Assembly (NCBI GenBank): GCA_019022495.1
Contig: JAFEKR010000013.1
Span: 992,001 to 1,056,000, forward strand
DNA: 64,000 nucleotides
Origin: Epichloe hybrida
Taxonomy: Eukaryota > Ascomycota > Sordariomycetes > Hypocreales > Clavicipitaceae
Direction of reading: 5' to 3'
Each line of letters opens with the position of its first letter. The first letter of the stretch is position 1. This document shows positions 34,737 to 46,806 of the stretch, one piece after another. The notes beneath the pieces were generated by a model that made no database searches, was not told the origin of the DNA, and was given only the letters and a program-made list of their open reading frames with translations. Position numbers and translations under genes: made by a program.

Positions 34737-36537
34737 TTTATAGTGTAGTTAGTGTAGTTTTTAGGAAAAATTTGTATTTATAGTGTAGTTTTTTTTTTCT
34801 TATAGTTTTTTTTTTTTATAGTTAGTGTAATGTATTTTTTTTTATAGTGTAGTGTATTATAGTTTTTTTTTGCTTATAGTGTAGTGTAGTTAGTGTAGTT
34901 ACTAACTATATTAATTACAAAACTACAAATATAGTGTTAGTAAAAAAGAAAGTAGGCCTTTTTATTATATAAGGTTATTATAAGGATTAAAAGAAGGCTA
35001 GTTATATAGAAGCTTTCATTATTACCTATTTTACCTAATTAGTTATATAATATATAAAATTTACCTTTTTTTAAGGATTTTACTATAACTAGGGTAATTT
35101 ATAATATTATAACTTTTTAATAATACTATTATACCTAATACTTTATTTTACTAATATAACTTAAAGAAAAACCTTCTTATTATTTTATTTACTATTACTA
35201 TTAATTATTTTATATTTTAAAATTTATTATTATTATTTTAAATAAAAAATACCCTAAACTAATAGAATAAAATTAATTAAGAAATCTAGATAAATTACTA
35301 GAAGTTAATAAAATATATACTTAGTACTTAAATCTTATTCTTAATATAATAAGAACTTAAAAAAAGCTTAAACTATTTATTTAAGATTTAAACTAATTAA
35401 ATATTACTTTTAGCTTTATAATTCTAAAGCCTTAAGAAGTTATATATAGTAACTTTATATATCTTATTACTATAATATATAAATAAAGAATATAATAAAC
35501 TAATATTTATAATCTATTAATAAATAATTAATAGTATTATTTTAATTACCTTATATAGCTTAATTAAGCTATAAAAAATAAGTTTAACTTATTTTTTAAA
35601 ATAAAACTAAGACTTACTTTTATATAATATACTATACTTATTATAAGAGCTTTAATAACTTTAATAACCTTAATTACTATTATTACTATTAATACTATTA
35701 TTACTATTATTACTTAATTACTATTATTACTATTATTTTACTTTTATTATTATTTTAAAAAAATATAAAAGAGAAAACATTTTTATAATATTAATATTTT
35801 TAAAAACCTTAAAATACTAAGTTATTAAAAACTATAGCTTTTACTATAGTAATTTACTTATAATTACTAGTATTTATATTTAAGTTATTTATTTATTATT
35901 TATTTTTATTAAACTTTAACACTAATAATATTATAAGTAATCTTAGTAATCTTAGTAATCTTAGTAATACTAGTAATATTAGTAATATTAGTAAGCTATT
36001 ATAAGCTATTATAAGCTATAATAAGATATAATAAGCTACTTATATTAAGTTTACTAGTAGTTCTTTTTATAGTTTTTTAAAATAAGTAATAATAATAATT
36101 TATAGAAATATAAAATAATTTATAGAAATAGTAAATAATATAATAAGAAGGTTTTTCTTTAAGTTATATTAGGGAAATAAAGTATTAAGTTAAATAGTAT
36201 TATTAAAAAGTATAATATTATATATAACCTTACTTAGTTATAGTAAAATTACTAAAATAATATAATATTATAAATTCTATAACTAATTAAATAAAATAGG
36301 TAATAATAAAAGCTTTTATATAACTAGCATTCTTTTAATCCTTATAATACTAATAACTAATAAAAAGTCTAATACTACATTTATAGTGTTTGTAGTTAGT
36401 GTAATTTAGGAAAAAAAATTTGTAGTGTAATGTATAATAGTTTTTTTTTTATAGTTAGTGTAGTGTAGTTTGTAGTGTAATTACTACACTACACTACAAA
36501 TACTACACTACACTACACGTTTTAGTGCAATACTCTG
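34737..36537. mobile_element. hAT-like fold-back element with long inverted repeats
   Basis: Starts CAGAGTATTG and ends CAATACTCTG, flanked by a perfect 8-bp duplication GTTATTAT (34729-34736 and 36538-36545). CAGNG ends and 8-bp duplications are the hAT signature. The termini continue into inverted repeats of roughly 450-500 bp (34737 to about 35240, and about 36080 to 36537) containing subterminal arrays of TAGTGTAG-type motifs. The centre (about 35250-36070) holds (TTACTA)n and (AGTAATCTT)n-like runs and no ORF. It is non-autonomous and RIP-affected. It interrupts the large Ty3 element between its gag and protease regions. Confidence 0.85.
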
Positions 36538-36545
36538 GTTATTAT

Positions 36546-38724
36546 ACGTTAGAATTGTTATTATATACTATAATATAGGCATATTCCTTATCTCTAGTAA
36601 ATAGTTTCTCCTAATATTAAAATTACCTAGGCTACTACTACTAGCTAAATGCCTCTAATAGTCCTAGGTCCTATGATTATTATTTATTATATTAGACTAG
36701 GGGGTTATCTTATTAATTTTAACTAAAACCTAGACGCTTTTTTCTATTTTCCTACAGTTTATTTTACTATAGTCTCTGGTTTTATCCCTTAATCTATGTA
36801 TTTTACTAGTATATCCTTAGTTAGAAAAAACCTAAGAATCTTTAGATATTCTAATTATCCTATCTATAATATTAATTTCCTAGCTAAAATTATATATTTA
36901 ATAGTCTATTTTAATTTACTTAAGCTTTATCCTTATTTTCTTCTAAGTTACTACTAGATATCTTAGTGTTAAAATAAACTTTTAGCTTCCCTTTGCCTTT
37001 TCTAACTATAGACTAATCTTTACTTTATAAGTAATTATATAAATCTTACCTTTTATTAATTACTATAGTAATATAGGCTAATCTTATATCTATTATTATT
37101 AGAACTAGATATATCTAGCGTAATGCTAGATAAAGTTTAAGACATAGGCATACTAAAAGCTAATAATCCGTTATTTTGCTATTTGCTTTAGTATACTAGA
37201 AAATTTTTAACGTAAAATCATAAAAAGATATATTATTCTTAATGTTTTCTTTAGTATATTTTACTTTATTAAGCTACGCTATTATATCCTAAACTTAAAT
37301 ACTAAATTCCTTTTAAACTACCTTAAGAACTAATAGTATATTACTAAATATAGTGCTTTATTCTTCTAAATTAAGATATTATTAGTATTATACTATTATA
37401 TCTCCTTAGAATAGCGTCTAAATCTTCTTTTAGATAATATCTTATTAACTAGGGTTAGCATAATATAAGTAATCCTTAACTACCTAGACCTATAATTTAA
37501 TATTATAGAAAATAGTTTACTTTCTATTATATATTATAAGGTCTTTGCTAGCCTTTTCTAATTTATTATAAAGCTTAAAGTGTCTAATGTCCGTGATTTT
37601 CTATATTAAATCCGCGTTTTATTTTGCGTTTTCTATTTATTAGTTATCCTAATTCTAATTAAACGCTAGATTTATTCTTTTTCTAGGTTAGGAAGTTACG
37701 TACTATTCTAGACCTAGGGAATATGTAGTTTAATGCTATATCTAGTGTAAATTCGCTTATTATTATATAAAATCCTATAGGTACTGCGGTTACTAATACT
37801 ATTAGTACTATAGGTATATTAGTTATACTAATAGTCTTGCTTTAGTATTTAGGTAGCTATTATACTAACCCTAGTTATTTAGTAAATATAATATTCCTTA
37901 GGTAGCATTTTGCGCTAATAGTGTTAATCCTGCTAATGCATTTGCATTTTATAAGCTTTTAATTTTAGTTATTAGTCTTATAGCTAGCTAGTCTATTCTT
38001 ACTATTATTTTAGCTATTATTACTTTTTATATAACCTATTACTATATTGCCTCCTATAAGATCCTTATAGTGTTAGATTTACTAGTCTTAGTGTAAAACT
38101 CCCCTAGGTCTTATAAGTTCTCTAAAGATCCTAACTAGAGGTTATAAAATTCCTCTAAATCTAGTAAGTTCTCTAAGAGTCCTAATTATAAGTCCTCTAG
38201 ATATAACTCTATTAGCTAGTTAGGGGGTTTAGTACGCTAAATAGCGGTATTATTTTTAGGATAGTTTTTAATCCCCTTTTCTTTATTATTCTTATCCTTA
38301 TTTATATTACTCTTAGTCCTAGTGGTTATTATACTATAAGCAAGGCTAATATCTTTAGATTATCCCTCTAATGCCTTACTGCCTTTTAATCTAGTAGATT
38401 TATTAAGAAAACCTATAGATTTAGCTTTATAAATATATAATTTAACTTCCGTTTACGCAAGATATATAGCTTATAAATCTATTAGATTCTAGTAAATAAA
38501 TAGTTCTTAATATATTAGGTTTTCGTGTATTTTAAGCAGTCTATTATTAAATTCATATTTTGCAAGTTTAATTAAATTTTTTTATTCCTTAGTTCTAATA
38601 AGTTATTATTTTTAGTACTTAAATATAGGGTTTACTTTATTAAAAGCCTAAAACTAGTAAATAAGTTATAGTTTATTTTTAGTAACTAGGAAGTTAGACT
38701 AAATATCTATAAATTAACATTATA
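36546..38724 (-). pseudogene. Probable gag region of the large Ty3 element
   Basis: By position (5' of the protease on the minus strand) this should be gag. The minus strand near 38500-38050 reads as Lys/Glu/Leu-rich with an acidic segment of repeated LEDL/LENL-like units, as in fungal gag proteins. No CCHC knuckle was identified, and many stops interrupt it. Its 5' end is separated from the LTR by the nested element. Confidence 0.4.
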
Positions 38725-38729
38725 AATAG

Positions 38730-38948
38730 TGTTAAGGACTAGCCCCTAGGCGACTGCGATAGGGCGTCAATATAGTATTAAGAGACTTAAGGAGAAAGGA
38801 GGAAGGGTAAGAGGCTATCTCTAGTGGTGCCCCCCTTATACCCCCTTAGCTACTTATATAAGCCTCCTTTCCTCACTCTAACTACTTTTACCACTCCCCT
38901 CTCTAACTATTATATAAATAATACTTAGGCAAAGCCTAAGCCCTTACA
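38730..38948 (-). repeat. Left (3') LTR of the nested Ty3 element
   Basis: 219 bp, TGTTAAGG...CCCTTACA, with intact TG and CA ends and the AATAG duplication outside. It shares the internal block CTATCTCTAGTGGTGCCCCC with the right LTR. Confidence 0.93.
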
Positions 38949-41559
38949 TATACCCTTACTCACTTATTATTAATAAACTCCCCTTTATATTAACCCCTAG
39001 TAACATGCTAAATACCTATGTTATATATGCCCTTAGTTATTATAATAAAAACTATCCTTACTAATAGCTATCTATAAAGCGTTTAATAGGCACCTGCCCT
39101 GCTACCTTATTATCTATTATAGTAACCCCCCCTTACTTCTAGGTGTTATTTCATAGTGCGCGTAATACGTTCGCCTTGCTAACAGGTTATTTATTATAAA
39201 TAATTGCCCTACCCCCACCTATTACGCGTAACACATTCGCCCCGCTAACGGGTTATTTATTATAAATAATTACCCTACCCCCACTTATTTATAGTACACC
39301 TAATATAAGTATAACTTCTACTATAAATATCCCACTTTAGCTTATACTTATCTTACTTTCCCCTCTATATAACACTATCCCTTTGTTATTATAATCCTAT
39401 TACACTTTCCCTATTATCCTATTAGTCCTCTCCTTCTAAATAATTATTTCCTTTACTAAAATACCTTAACGCTAAACTAATACCCTTACTCCTATGGCTC
39501 TAGCCACTATAGGAGTAGCTACTCCTACTACGCTAATGTCCTATTCTATTAGTAAGTACCTTATAAAGGGAAACTCTAATAATAAATAGTATACCACGCC
39601 TAAATTAGTCTAGTATCCCTATAGTCCTTATATTAAATAAGCTCTTACCACTAGTGTCTTAAACTATTATCTACCCTAAAGCAAGGAGTTATGTCCTCCT
39701 TATTAGTAGCATTATATTACCTATGTGTAGTACACTAGGCTACTATCCACTAACCTATAACTCTAATATGCCCTTAAGGATCTTAAGGCTAAAGTTACTA
39801 TAGGTATATATATTATTAAGCCTAGAGTCCCTAAGACTATAACTATAAAGAAAAAGATACCTATCTTATTATAAAGATACTACTATCTTATTAGTTACTA
39901 GAACGCTCTCCTTAGCTAAGCGTAATTTAACCTAGCTCCTATACGCTTAGCTCTTAGGACGTCTCTAGCTATAGACGCCCCTATGATAAACATAACTAGC
40001 CTTAATATTATCCCCTTTATTAGCGCTAGCCCTTTAGCTAGTTATAGTATAGCATAGTCTATGTAATAAGTCACTAGTATTTTATTCTAGTAAAACTAAT
40101 AGGTTATTAGCGGCCTAAATACTATGCGCAAAGAAATGCGTAAATAGTTTACTACCCTTATTTAGGCGCTTACCCCCTATTATTATAGTAAGAACTAACA
40201 CTATTATTAAATCACTAAGTTAGGTAATAACTCCCCTTCCTATTATTACTAGTAGCTTACTTATCTCCCCTCTAAGTTAAAGTTAGCTAGTTCTCCTCCT
40301 AAACACACCCCTAGAAACCCTAGAGCTAGCTAACCTCTAGCTAGAAATAATATTCCTTATCTTACTAGGATTACTATCCTTACTTACTATCCCCCCCCTT
40401 ACGCTTTAGTTATACCTCTGCCTATATACACTCTATACACTAACCTTGCTTATACTATCTAGAACCTAGGTTATATCCCTAGTAAATAACTCTTTATACT
40501 ATAACCCTTACTAGGCAAATATACTATAGCTATATTAGCAAAGCACTAACTCTAAATAGAGGCAACACGTGCCTATATAAACTCTCCTATTAATTTAGAT
40601 AAAGACTTAGAGGATAATTATTCTCTCTAAGTAGTGGTAGTAAACTATAATATATTAGTATCTTAGACGCGTATAGGAGTCTTTATAGGTAAATAAGTTT
40701 TCTAAAATTAACTTAGTTTATTATTATATTATATATCTCCTTATTTTACCTTAAACTTATTAAGGGCCTATATCTATACTATGTTCTCTAATAGTTCCTA
40801 TATAAGCTATATATAGCTTACTTACTTAATAAGTATATTATATCTCTTACCCTAGCCTAGGGCATTCTAAGCCACTAGGATTCGCTTAACCTAATATTCC
40901 TTAATAAGTTTATTATTACCTTTTACTAGGACTTATTCTAGTCCTAGATAGGAGTCTTAAAGCTTCTAACTAAGGAGAGGGTCCTTTACAGCATGTTTAA
41001 TAAGGTCTACGTGAAATACTAGGTAAATGCCTCTTAGGATATTAAGCCACACTATAAGTAAAGTTAGGACTTCTATAACTATATACTTTACTACTACCTA
41101 ATTAAGTTTCTATAAAGGGTAGTTAGTCTTAATATTTTTAAGTGAAAGCTATACTTTATCTCTAACCTAGAACTATTTCACTAGCTAACACAAAGCAAAT
41201 ATAGTGTCCTACTACTATTATTATACATAGGCTATTATAGCTTATACTAGATAAGTACCCTCCTAGAGGTGCTTAAGAAACTGCATTACTTGCCCCTTTA
41301 GTGTTATTATAGAAGCAGATATATCTAGTAGTAACTAGACTAGCTTTAGATTATAGCTATGTAGTAGCTTATTTAGGCTAACTCCTATCATAGAAAACAG
41401 CCTATTATTAATTGCAAGCTAGTAAGTAGCTAGATATTCTAGCTAGTTAAACTATAAGAAGGAGACTATAACACGTAGTATTACTTACACCTCTTAATTT
41501 ACTTACTTAGTGCTACTATTAGTCTATAAGTAGTATAATGTGGAAAGTAACTAATTAAT

Positions 41560-42000
41560 CCTAACTAGGGAGCATAATATTATCTAAAACTTTCCTAACT
41601 AATCTAAGCTATAATCTATAATAATTAATTAAGGAAACCCCCTAAACCATTACTAAACTATTTTAAACCTCTCCGCACATTCCTTAGCTCTTATAGAAGT
41701 TATAGCCTTAAGCTAGACAAATTTAGAGAGTTAATCTATAATAACTATTAGGTATTGTGGTTTTTCTAGGGATAGTGCTAGTAAGTTTATTATAAAGTTA
41801 ATAAAGATCTGCGACTAGAACTAGTTAGGGATAGGTAAAGGCTTTAGTAAGCCCTAGCAATATTAATAGCTCTTATAACTACTATAGTAGTAATAGTTAT
41901 AGACAAACCTAGCGACATTTTGTGATATCCTATCCTAGTGAAACTACTGTTATAAGATTTAGAACGTAGTATTATGGCCTAGGTACCCTGCTACTAGCGA
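41560..42000 (-). pseudogene. Integrase core remnant of the nested element
   Basis: The minus strand reads a Ty3 integrase core: FINFIINLLALSLEKPQYLIV followed by IID.LSKFV.LKAITS and RAKECAERF. These correspond to the first catalytic Asp (DFITxLP), now lost to RIP, and the VIIDRxSK strand that carries the next conserved region. Several TAG stops interrupt it. Confidence 0.8.
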
Positions 42001-42999
42001 ATTATAGCATTACTATATTAGGGTTAATATTAGAGGCTCCTAAGCTAGGACCTAGGTATAGCCCCTAAACTAGAGCGCTCTATAAGCGCTTATAGAATAA
42101 TCTACTACTTACTCCCTTATAAGTGCCTTAATAGGAAACCTCTAGGCCCCTTCCTAGATAGCCCTTAATTAAATACTATACATAGGGTTAGAGATAATAG
42201 CCTAGTCCTATAAGGTCTAAAGGTATTTAGTAGTAAAGAGAACCTTACTAGCTAATAGCAGCGCTATGCCACTATTATCCCACTATCTGTCTAGTGTTAG
42301 CAAGAGTTATACAATAGTAATAGGTTATAGGATACGTCCTATTCTAGAGGTTACCCCTTCCTAGTCTTACTCCCTTTAAGAAAGAGCATTAGGCTACTAT
42401 ACTTATATACTAGGTCTATACTAGAGATAGAAATTAAATAGCGTAAGTGTGTCCGCCTATTAAGCTTACTATTCTAATATTAACTAGGGAGTTATAAAGT
42501 ACTCTAGGTTCTTATAGTCTATGTAAATTATAAATAGACTAGAAACGCCCTATAGCTTAGCTAACCATGCCTTAAGGCATAAGATAATAGCTAATAATTC
42601 CTTATTATAAATTATATAGTTCTTTTATAAGGACATAAGGCTAGCGGAGTAGTAAGTAACTAGGTATATAACGCTATCCTAGCCTTATTAGGAAAGGCAT
42701 TCTCTAATGGCCATTTCTAAATAATTAGCTTCTACTACTATAGGGAGATCTAGATCCTATTATGCTAGTATTAGGTATATAATAAAAGCATCTTTTAACC
42801 TATTAAAGGCACTATTCTCTTTAGGCCCTTATTAAAAAGGGATATTCTTCTTAGTTAATTATATTAGCAGTGTGGCTAGTTCTAAAAAGTTACTAATAAA
42901 GTCACAGTAAAAGTTAGTAAACCCTAGGAAGCTATAGACCCCTTAAAGTTTTGTTAGGGCTACCTATTCCCTAATAGCTATGACCTTTGCTAGATCTAG

Positions 43000-43500
43000 A
43001 CAAATAGAACGTCCTGCCATAATAATGTATCCTAGGTATTAAACCTCCTTCACTATGAATATAGACTTATTAAGGTCTAAGTATAACCCTATGGCCCTTA
43101 GGCGGCCTAATATTACCTAAACCTTAGCTATATAGTCTTTCCTTAATCCCCCTAAGTAAACTAAGATATTATCTAAGTACGCCATAATAAAATCCCCTAA
43201 CGCATTCCCTAAGGACTTGTTAATATAACATTAGAATATCGCTAGTGCGCTAGCTAGGCTAAAGGGGCAGACTAGCTACTTAAATAGCCTAAACCTAGTT
43301 TAGAACGCTATTAGGTGCTCCTAGCCCTTAGTAATCTGTAGCTTATAAAACACTATATAAATATTTACCTTTATAAACTAGCGCGCCTAGGATAAGAAAT
43401 AGAGTGTTTTCTTAATTAATAGGAGAGAATAGTAATCCTATGCTATTATCTTATTAAAAGCACAGTAGTCCACGTAAAAACGCTAACCCCTATTAGCCTT
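43000..43500 (-). pseudogene. Reverse transcriptase remnant of the nested element
   Basis: The minus strand gives a well-preserved Ty3/gypsy reverse transcriptase reading: VDYCAFNKI, LVCPFSLASA, and the catalytic box YLDNILVY at 43159-43179. The second aspartate of the expected YLDD is Asn. Around six in-frame stops correspond to expected CAG/CAA/TGG codons. Confidence 0.88.
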
Positions 43501-44566
43501 TTTAATAAGAAGGACTAGAGCTATAGCTAATAATAAGCTAGCATAAATCTAACCCTTATCTATTAAGTCTGTAATCTAGTGTCTAACCTCTAGAAGCTAG
43601 TCCCTTATTATATTATATAGTGGTCCCTAAGGGAGCGTTAGTTTAGACCTGTCCTAATTCTTATATAAGTATATGTGGTAATTAAGGGACCCCTAATAAG
43701 GAGGTAGGCTATTAGCTCTAGCCTTATTAAAAAGGTCCGTGAAGTTAGCTACTCCTTAGGTAACGTTAACGTGTCTAGGCTATTAGGTTTTGTCTTAGGC
43801 ACTGTAATCTATAGTACTATTATTATCTCCCTAAGGCTTATAGTAATAAACGTTACAGAAGTGTCTCTCCTATAGTATACCTAGCGTGCTTCTATAGCAT
43901 ATAAGGACCTAATAATCCCCTATACTAGAGTCTTTACCCTATGTGTAAAGGCTTTAGAGATATATAAGCCCTCTGCCACTCTAATAACTAATTACTATTT
44001 CGCTGCGTAAATAACCACGTTATAATGTTCTAGCTATAGCATCCTAAGTATAACGTCTTGTGTAAGGCCTAGGATAATATATAAATATACTAATAACTCC
44101 TAGCTATTAATGTCTATTCTAGTGCATACTATATAGGTAATTAAGAAGGTGTCCTCCTATACTCTCTTTCCCCTCCTTTCTATTTTTACTATAGTCTAAA
44201 TACGCCTTCTCTTTAGTAACTATATAAGCTCTAGGCTAAACTGTTTTACTACTAACTTACTTATAGCACTATAATAATTATAACTATAATTAATCTAGAT
44301 ATTAATATAATAATATATATTAAAGAGTATAGGAATTAAGAATAGCAGTTAGTCTATATATTATACTATGTCCTGCTCTAACTCTATATAGCTTAAATAG
44401 TTATCCTATATTATAGTATATAGTTAGCCTCCTTGCCCCTACATAAGACTTTACTTAGGGGCTACTTATTTTCTATAGGAGAAATATTTACCTCCTTATT
44501 TACGCTTTCCTTATTCACTCTATATAAGTTAATACTAACCTATAGGGGATAGGGCAGGAGGAAGGT

Positions 44567-44608
44567 GCACTCCTAAATATAGTAGTCCTTAGATTCACAT
44601 TATAGGCA
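44567..44608 (-). pseudogene. Gag CCHC zinc-knuckle remnant of the nested element
   Basis: The minus strand shows C-x2-C-x4-Y-x4-C; the tyrosine codon TAC is one C-to-T step from the histidine CAC of a CX2CX4HX4C nucleocapsid knuckle. This places gag in about 44.5-45.7 kb, next to the 5' LTR, and confirms orientation. Confidence 0.75.
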
Positions 44609-45717
44609 GTATCTCTCCTAATAGCATTTAGCTAACTTTACTTCTAATACCTATTTAGCCTATTATGTGTTTGCGGCTAGCTTTAGACCCTTCTCCTTCT
44701 TAACTAGCTTATTCTATTTTCCTAATTAAGTCCCTATTACACGCACCCTAGTTATTAGCATATTACCCTTATAATTAGTCTAAGGTGTAGGTTTAGCTAG
44801 CTGCGGTTTGCGTTAGGACTAGTACTTATCCTCTATAGCAAGGGCCTTAATATTAACCGCGATCTTATAATACTACGTAATAGCTATGTGCCACACGCTC
44901 TAGCTAATACCCTAGCCTACACTAATTTCTCTTAAACGCTTATTAAGCGCTTATTAAAGCTTTACTAGCTTTATATTATCCCCCTAATAATCCCCTCTTA
45001 CTAATAAGAGCTTCTTTATAAAGCGAATAAAGAACATAGAAAATAGCTCCCCTAGGCCCTATTCTATCTAGTTAAGTTCTATAAGGGCTATCTCTTACCT
45101 ATATAGATTAGAGAACATAAACCTAAGGTATTCTAGGAATTTAGCTAGGTTAAAATTATAAATACTACCCTATTTAAAGAAGGTAGCTACCTAGGACTAG
45201 ACTTTAGAGGATAGGTTCTAGTAAATAAATATTTACCTATCCTTATTAGTTCTAATAAAGTCCCTATTTACCTATAGCTTATGTTCTATTAGGAACCTTT
45301 ACGTAGCAAATAAGGCCTTATTACTATTATATAGGTTACCTATAGGGATAGGTTTTTATTTTACCCTAGGTATAGTTAAGACTAGGTTAAAGGTAGGAGA
45401 CAGAGTAAGGTTTACTATTAGGATATTAGGCTAGGCTATAATAGGTAATTAGGTTAAGGGTCCTATAGTGTTTATAGCTACTTATTATTAGAGGTATATA
45501 AGTTCTACTATTTACTTATTAAGTATAAGTTAAAGCGTCTTAAATTAGGCCTATTAAGCTACTAGTAGTGCTATAGCGTTAGATAGGGGAGTTATTATCC
45601 CCTAGCTAGGTTAGTCTTATAGTTAGAGCGTGTCTGCTACATCTATTAATATATCTATTAGTGTTTCTATTATGTCTTTTAGTAGTTATTAAAAAGGACT
45701 AAAGGAAGTCTCTTAAT

Positions 45718-45936
45718 TATTAAGGACTAGCCCCTAGGTAACTACAATAGGGCGTTAATATAGTATTAAGAGACTTAAGGAGAAAGGAGGAAGGGTAAGA
45801 GGCTATCTCTAGTGGTGCCCCCCTTATACCCCCTTAGCTGCTTATGTAAGCCTCCTTTTCTTACCCTAACTGCTTCTACCACTCCCCTCTCTAACTGTTA
45901 TACGAACAATGCTTAGGCAAAGCCTAAGCCCTTACA
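45718..45936 (-). repeat. Right (5') LTR of the nested Ty3 element
   Basis: 219 bp aligned end to end with the left LTR. Its first bases read TATTAAGG, a G-to-A change from TGTTAAGG; the CA end is intact and followed by AATAG. Confidence 0.92.
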
Positions 45937-46016
45937 AATAGTTAGATTTAGATATATGGTTTTTGTTTCTAGGTTTCCAGAAGGGTATAATAAAAGAATC
46001 TCTAATTACTACTAAA

Positions 46017-46213
46017 TATTATATATGGGTTTAGCATAATATAAGGCAAATCCATTAGAGAGGCTAATGGATTTGCTATTATAAAGTTATACTAAGTTTG
46101 CTATAAGAGTTACTATTAGGTGTAAGGTAAGATATCTAAAGAAGGTTAATTCTTTCTATCTAGAGTCTAAATCTAGTCTTATATGCGCCTGCATCTAGCT
46201 CCGCCACGTAACA
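46017..46213 (-). repeat. Right (5') LTR of the large Ty3 element
   Basis: 197 bp aligned end to end with 26362-26558. It begins TATTATATATGGG (RIP form of TGTTACGTGCAGG) and ends with the intact CGTAACA, followed by the duplication GTTAG. Only 75 bp of element separate it from the nested insertion. Confidence 0.9.
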
Positions 46214-46218
46214 GTTAG

Positions 46219-46806
46219 CTTAGTAATAGCTAAGAGCGTAATTATTAGCTTGCTTTTAATTAATCTTAGTCCATAGCAAATTAACTAGAAAGCGGAAAGG
46301 TCCTAGGGGTTTAAACCCCTGTTTCTTCACTAGTTTTATTAAGTGGAAAACAATACCTTAAAAGACATAATACTAGCTTATAGTTATAGGTAGTAGTAAT
46401 GTTTATTTACGTTAGAAGGGTTAATTAACTTAATAGTAGTAATCACAATAATAGCTAAATCTGTCTTTACGGATAAAGGCAATTTAGATTAAATAGTCTA
46501 TTAGATTAGAAGTGACTTTTTAGTTAAGTTAAGGAAATAATCTTATTAATTTATCTTATTAAGGTAAATATAATAGTAGCTATAGTAGTGCTAGGCATTT
46601 AAGTTAAAAATCTAAAGTTAGGCGTGCATAAAGAACCTTAAAAGAATCTAGCTATAGGTAATCTCTTTATAGATTAAATAGTCCCTTTGCCTAGATAACT
46701 AATATCGTTATCCCTTATTGTGTTATTTATCCCTGCGATCCCCTGTATCCCTTGTGCTTGTTATCGCGAATACGCGCGTTTATGGGCGCGCGTATTATGG
46801 CACACA
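46219..46806. other. Segment between the large element and a truncated copy
   Basis: No gene is visible. A 16-bp palindrome AGGGGTTTAAACCCCT lies near 46307-46322. A CpG-rich patch occurs at about 46730-46800, including a 10-bp-stem hairpin at 46769-46796. Sequence homologous to the third Ty3 element begins abruptly at about 46807. Confidence 0.5.
46769..46796. repeat. CpG-rich hairpin
   Basis: AATACGCGCG pairs perfectly with CGCGCGTATT around an 8-base loop (46779-46786). It stands out in a CG-depleted neighbourhood. Confidence 0.75.

Larger units (their letters stand above)
38730..45936 (-). mobile_element. Nested Ty3/gypsy retrotransposon, complete with LTRs
   Basis: 7207 bp with 219-bp LTRs at 38730-38948 and 45718-45936 and a perfect target duplication AATAG (38725-38729 and 45937-45941). 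The element begins TGTTAAGG and ends CCCTTACA. Gag (CCHC), reverse transcriptase and integrase readings follow in Ty3 order on the minus strand. It is visibly less AT-rich than the element it sits in, so it has been RIP-mutated less or more recently. The LTRs differ at roughly 18 sites, all transitions as far as I can see. Confidence 0.93.
26362..46213 (-). mobile_element. Large Ty3/gypsy retrotransposon carrying nested insertions
   Basis: Bounded by 197-bp LTRs (26362-26558 and 46017-46213) whose ends read TGTTACG...CGTAACA before mutation, with perfect 5-bp target duplications GTTAG at 26357-26361 and 46214-46218. Retropepsin-, reverse-transcriptase- and integrase-like readings run in that order on the minus strand, the Ty3/gypsy order. 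The 19852-bp span contains a second LTR element (38730-45936), a hAT-like element (34737-36537) and a 397-bp insertion (29177-29573). Subtracting these and their duplications leaves about 10.4 kb, which is long for a fungal Ty3 element. All coding capacity is destroyed by RIP. Confidence 0.9.

Noticed and set aside
35675..35995. CRISPR-like regular repeats in the centre of the fold-back element
   Set aside because: The units (TTACTA and AGTAATCTT) are simple microsatellites without spacers, in eukaryotic repeat DNA.
46307..46322. Palindrome AGGGGTTTAAACCCCT as a possible tRNA-derived T-arm or terminator
   Set aside because: No companion tRNA arms could be placed. A 16-bp palindrome in AT-rich DNA is weak evidence for function.
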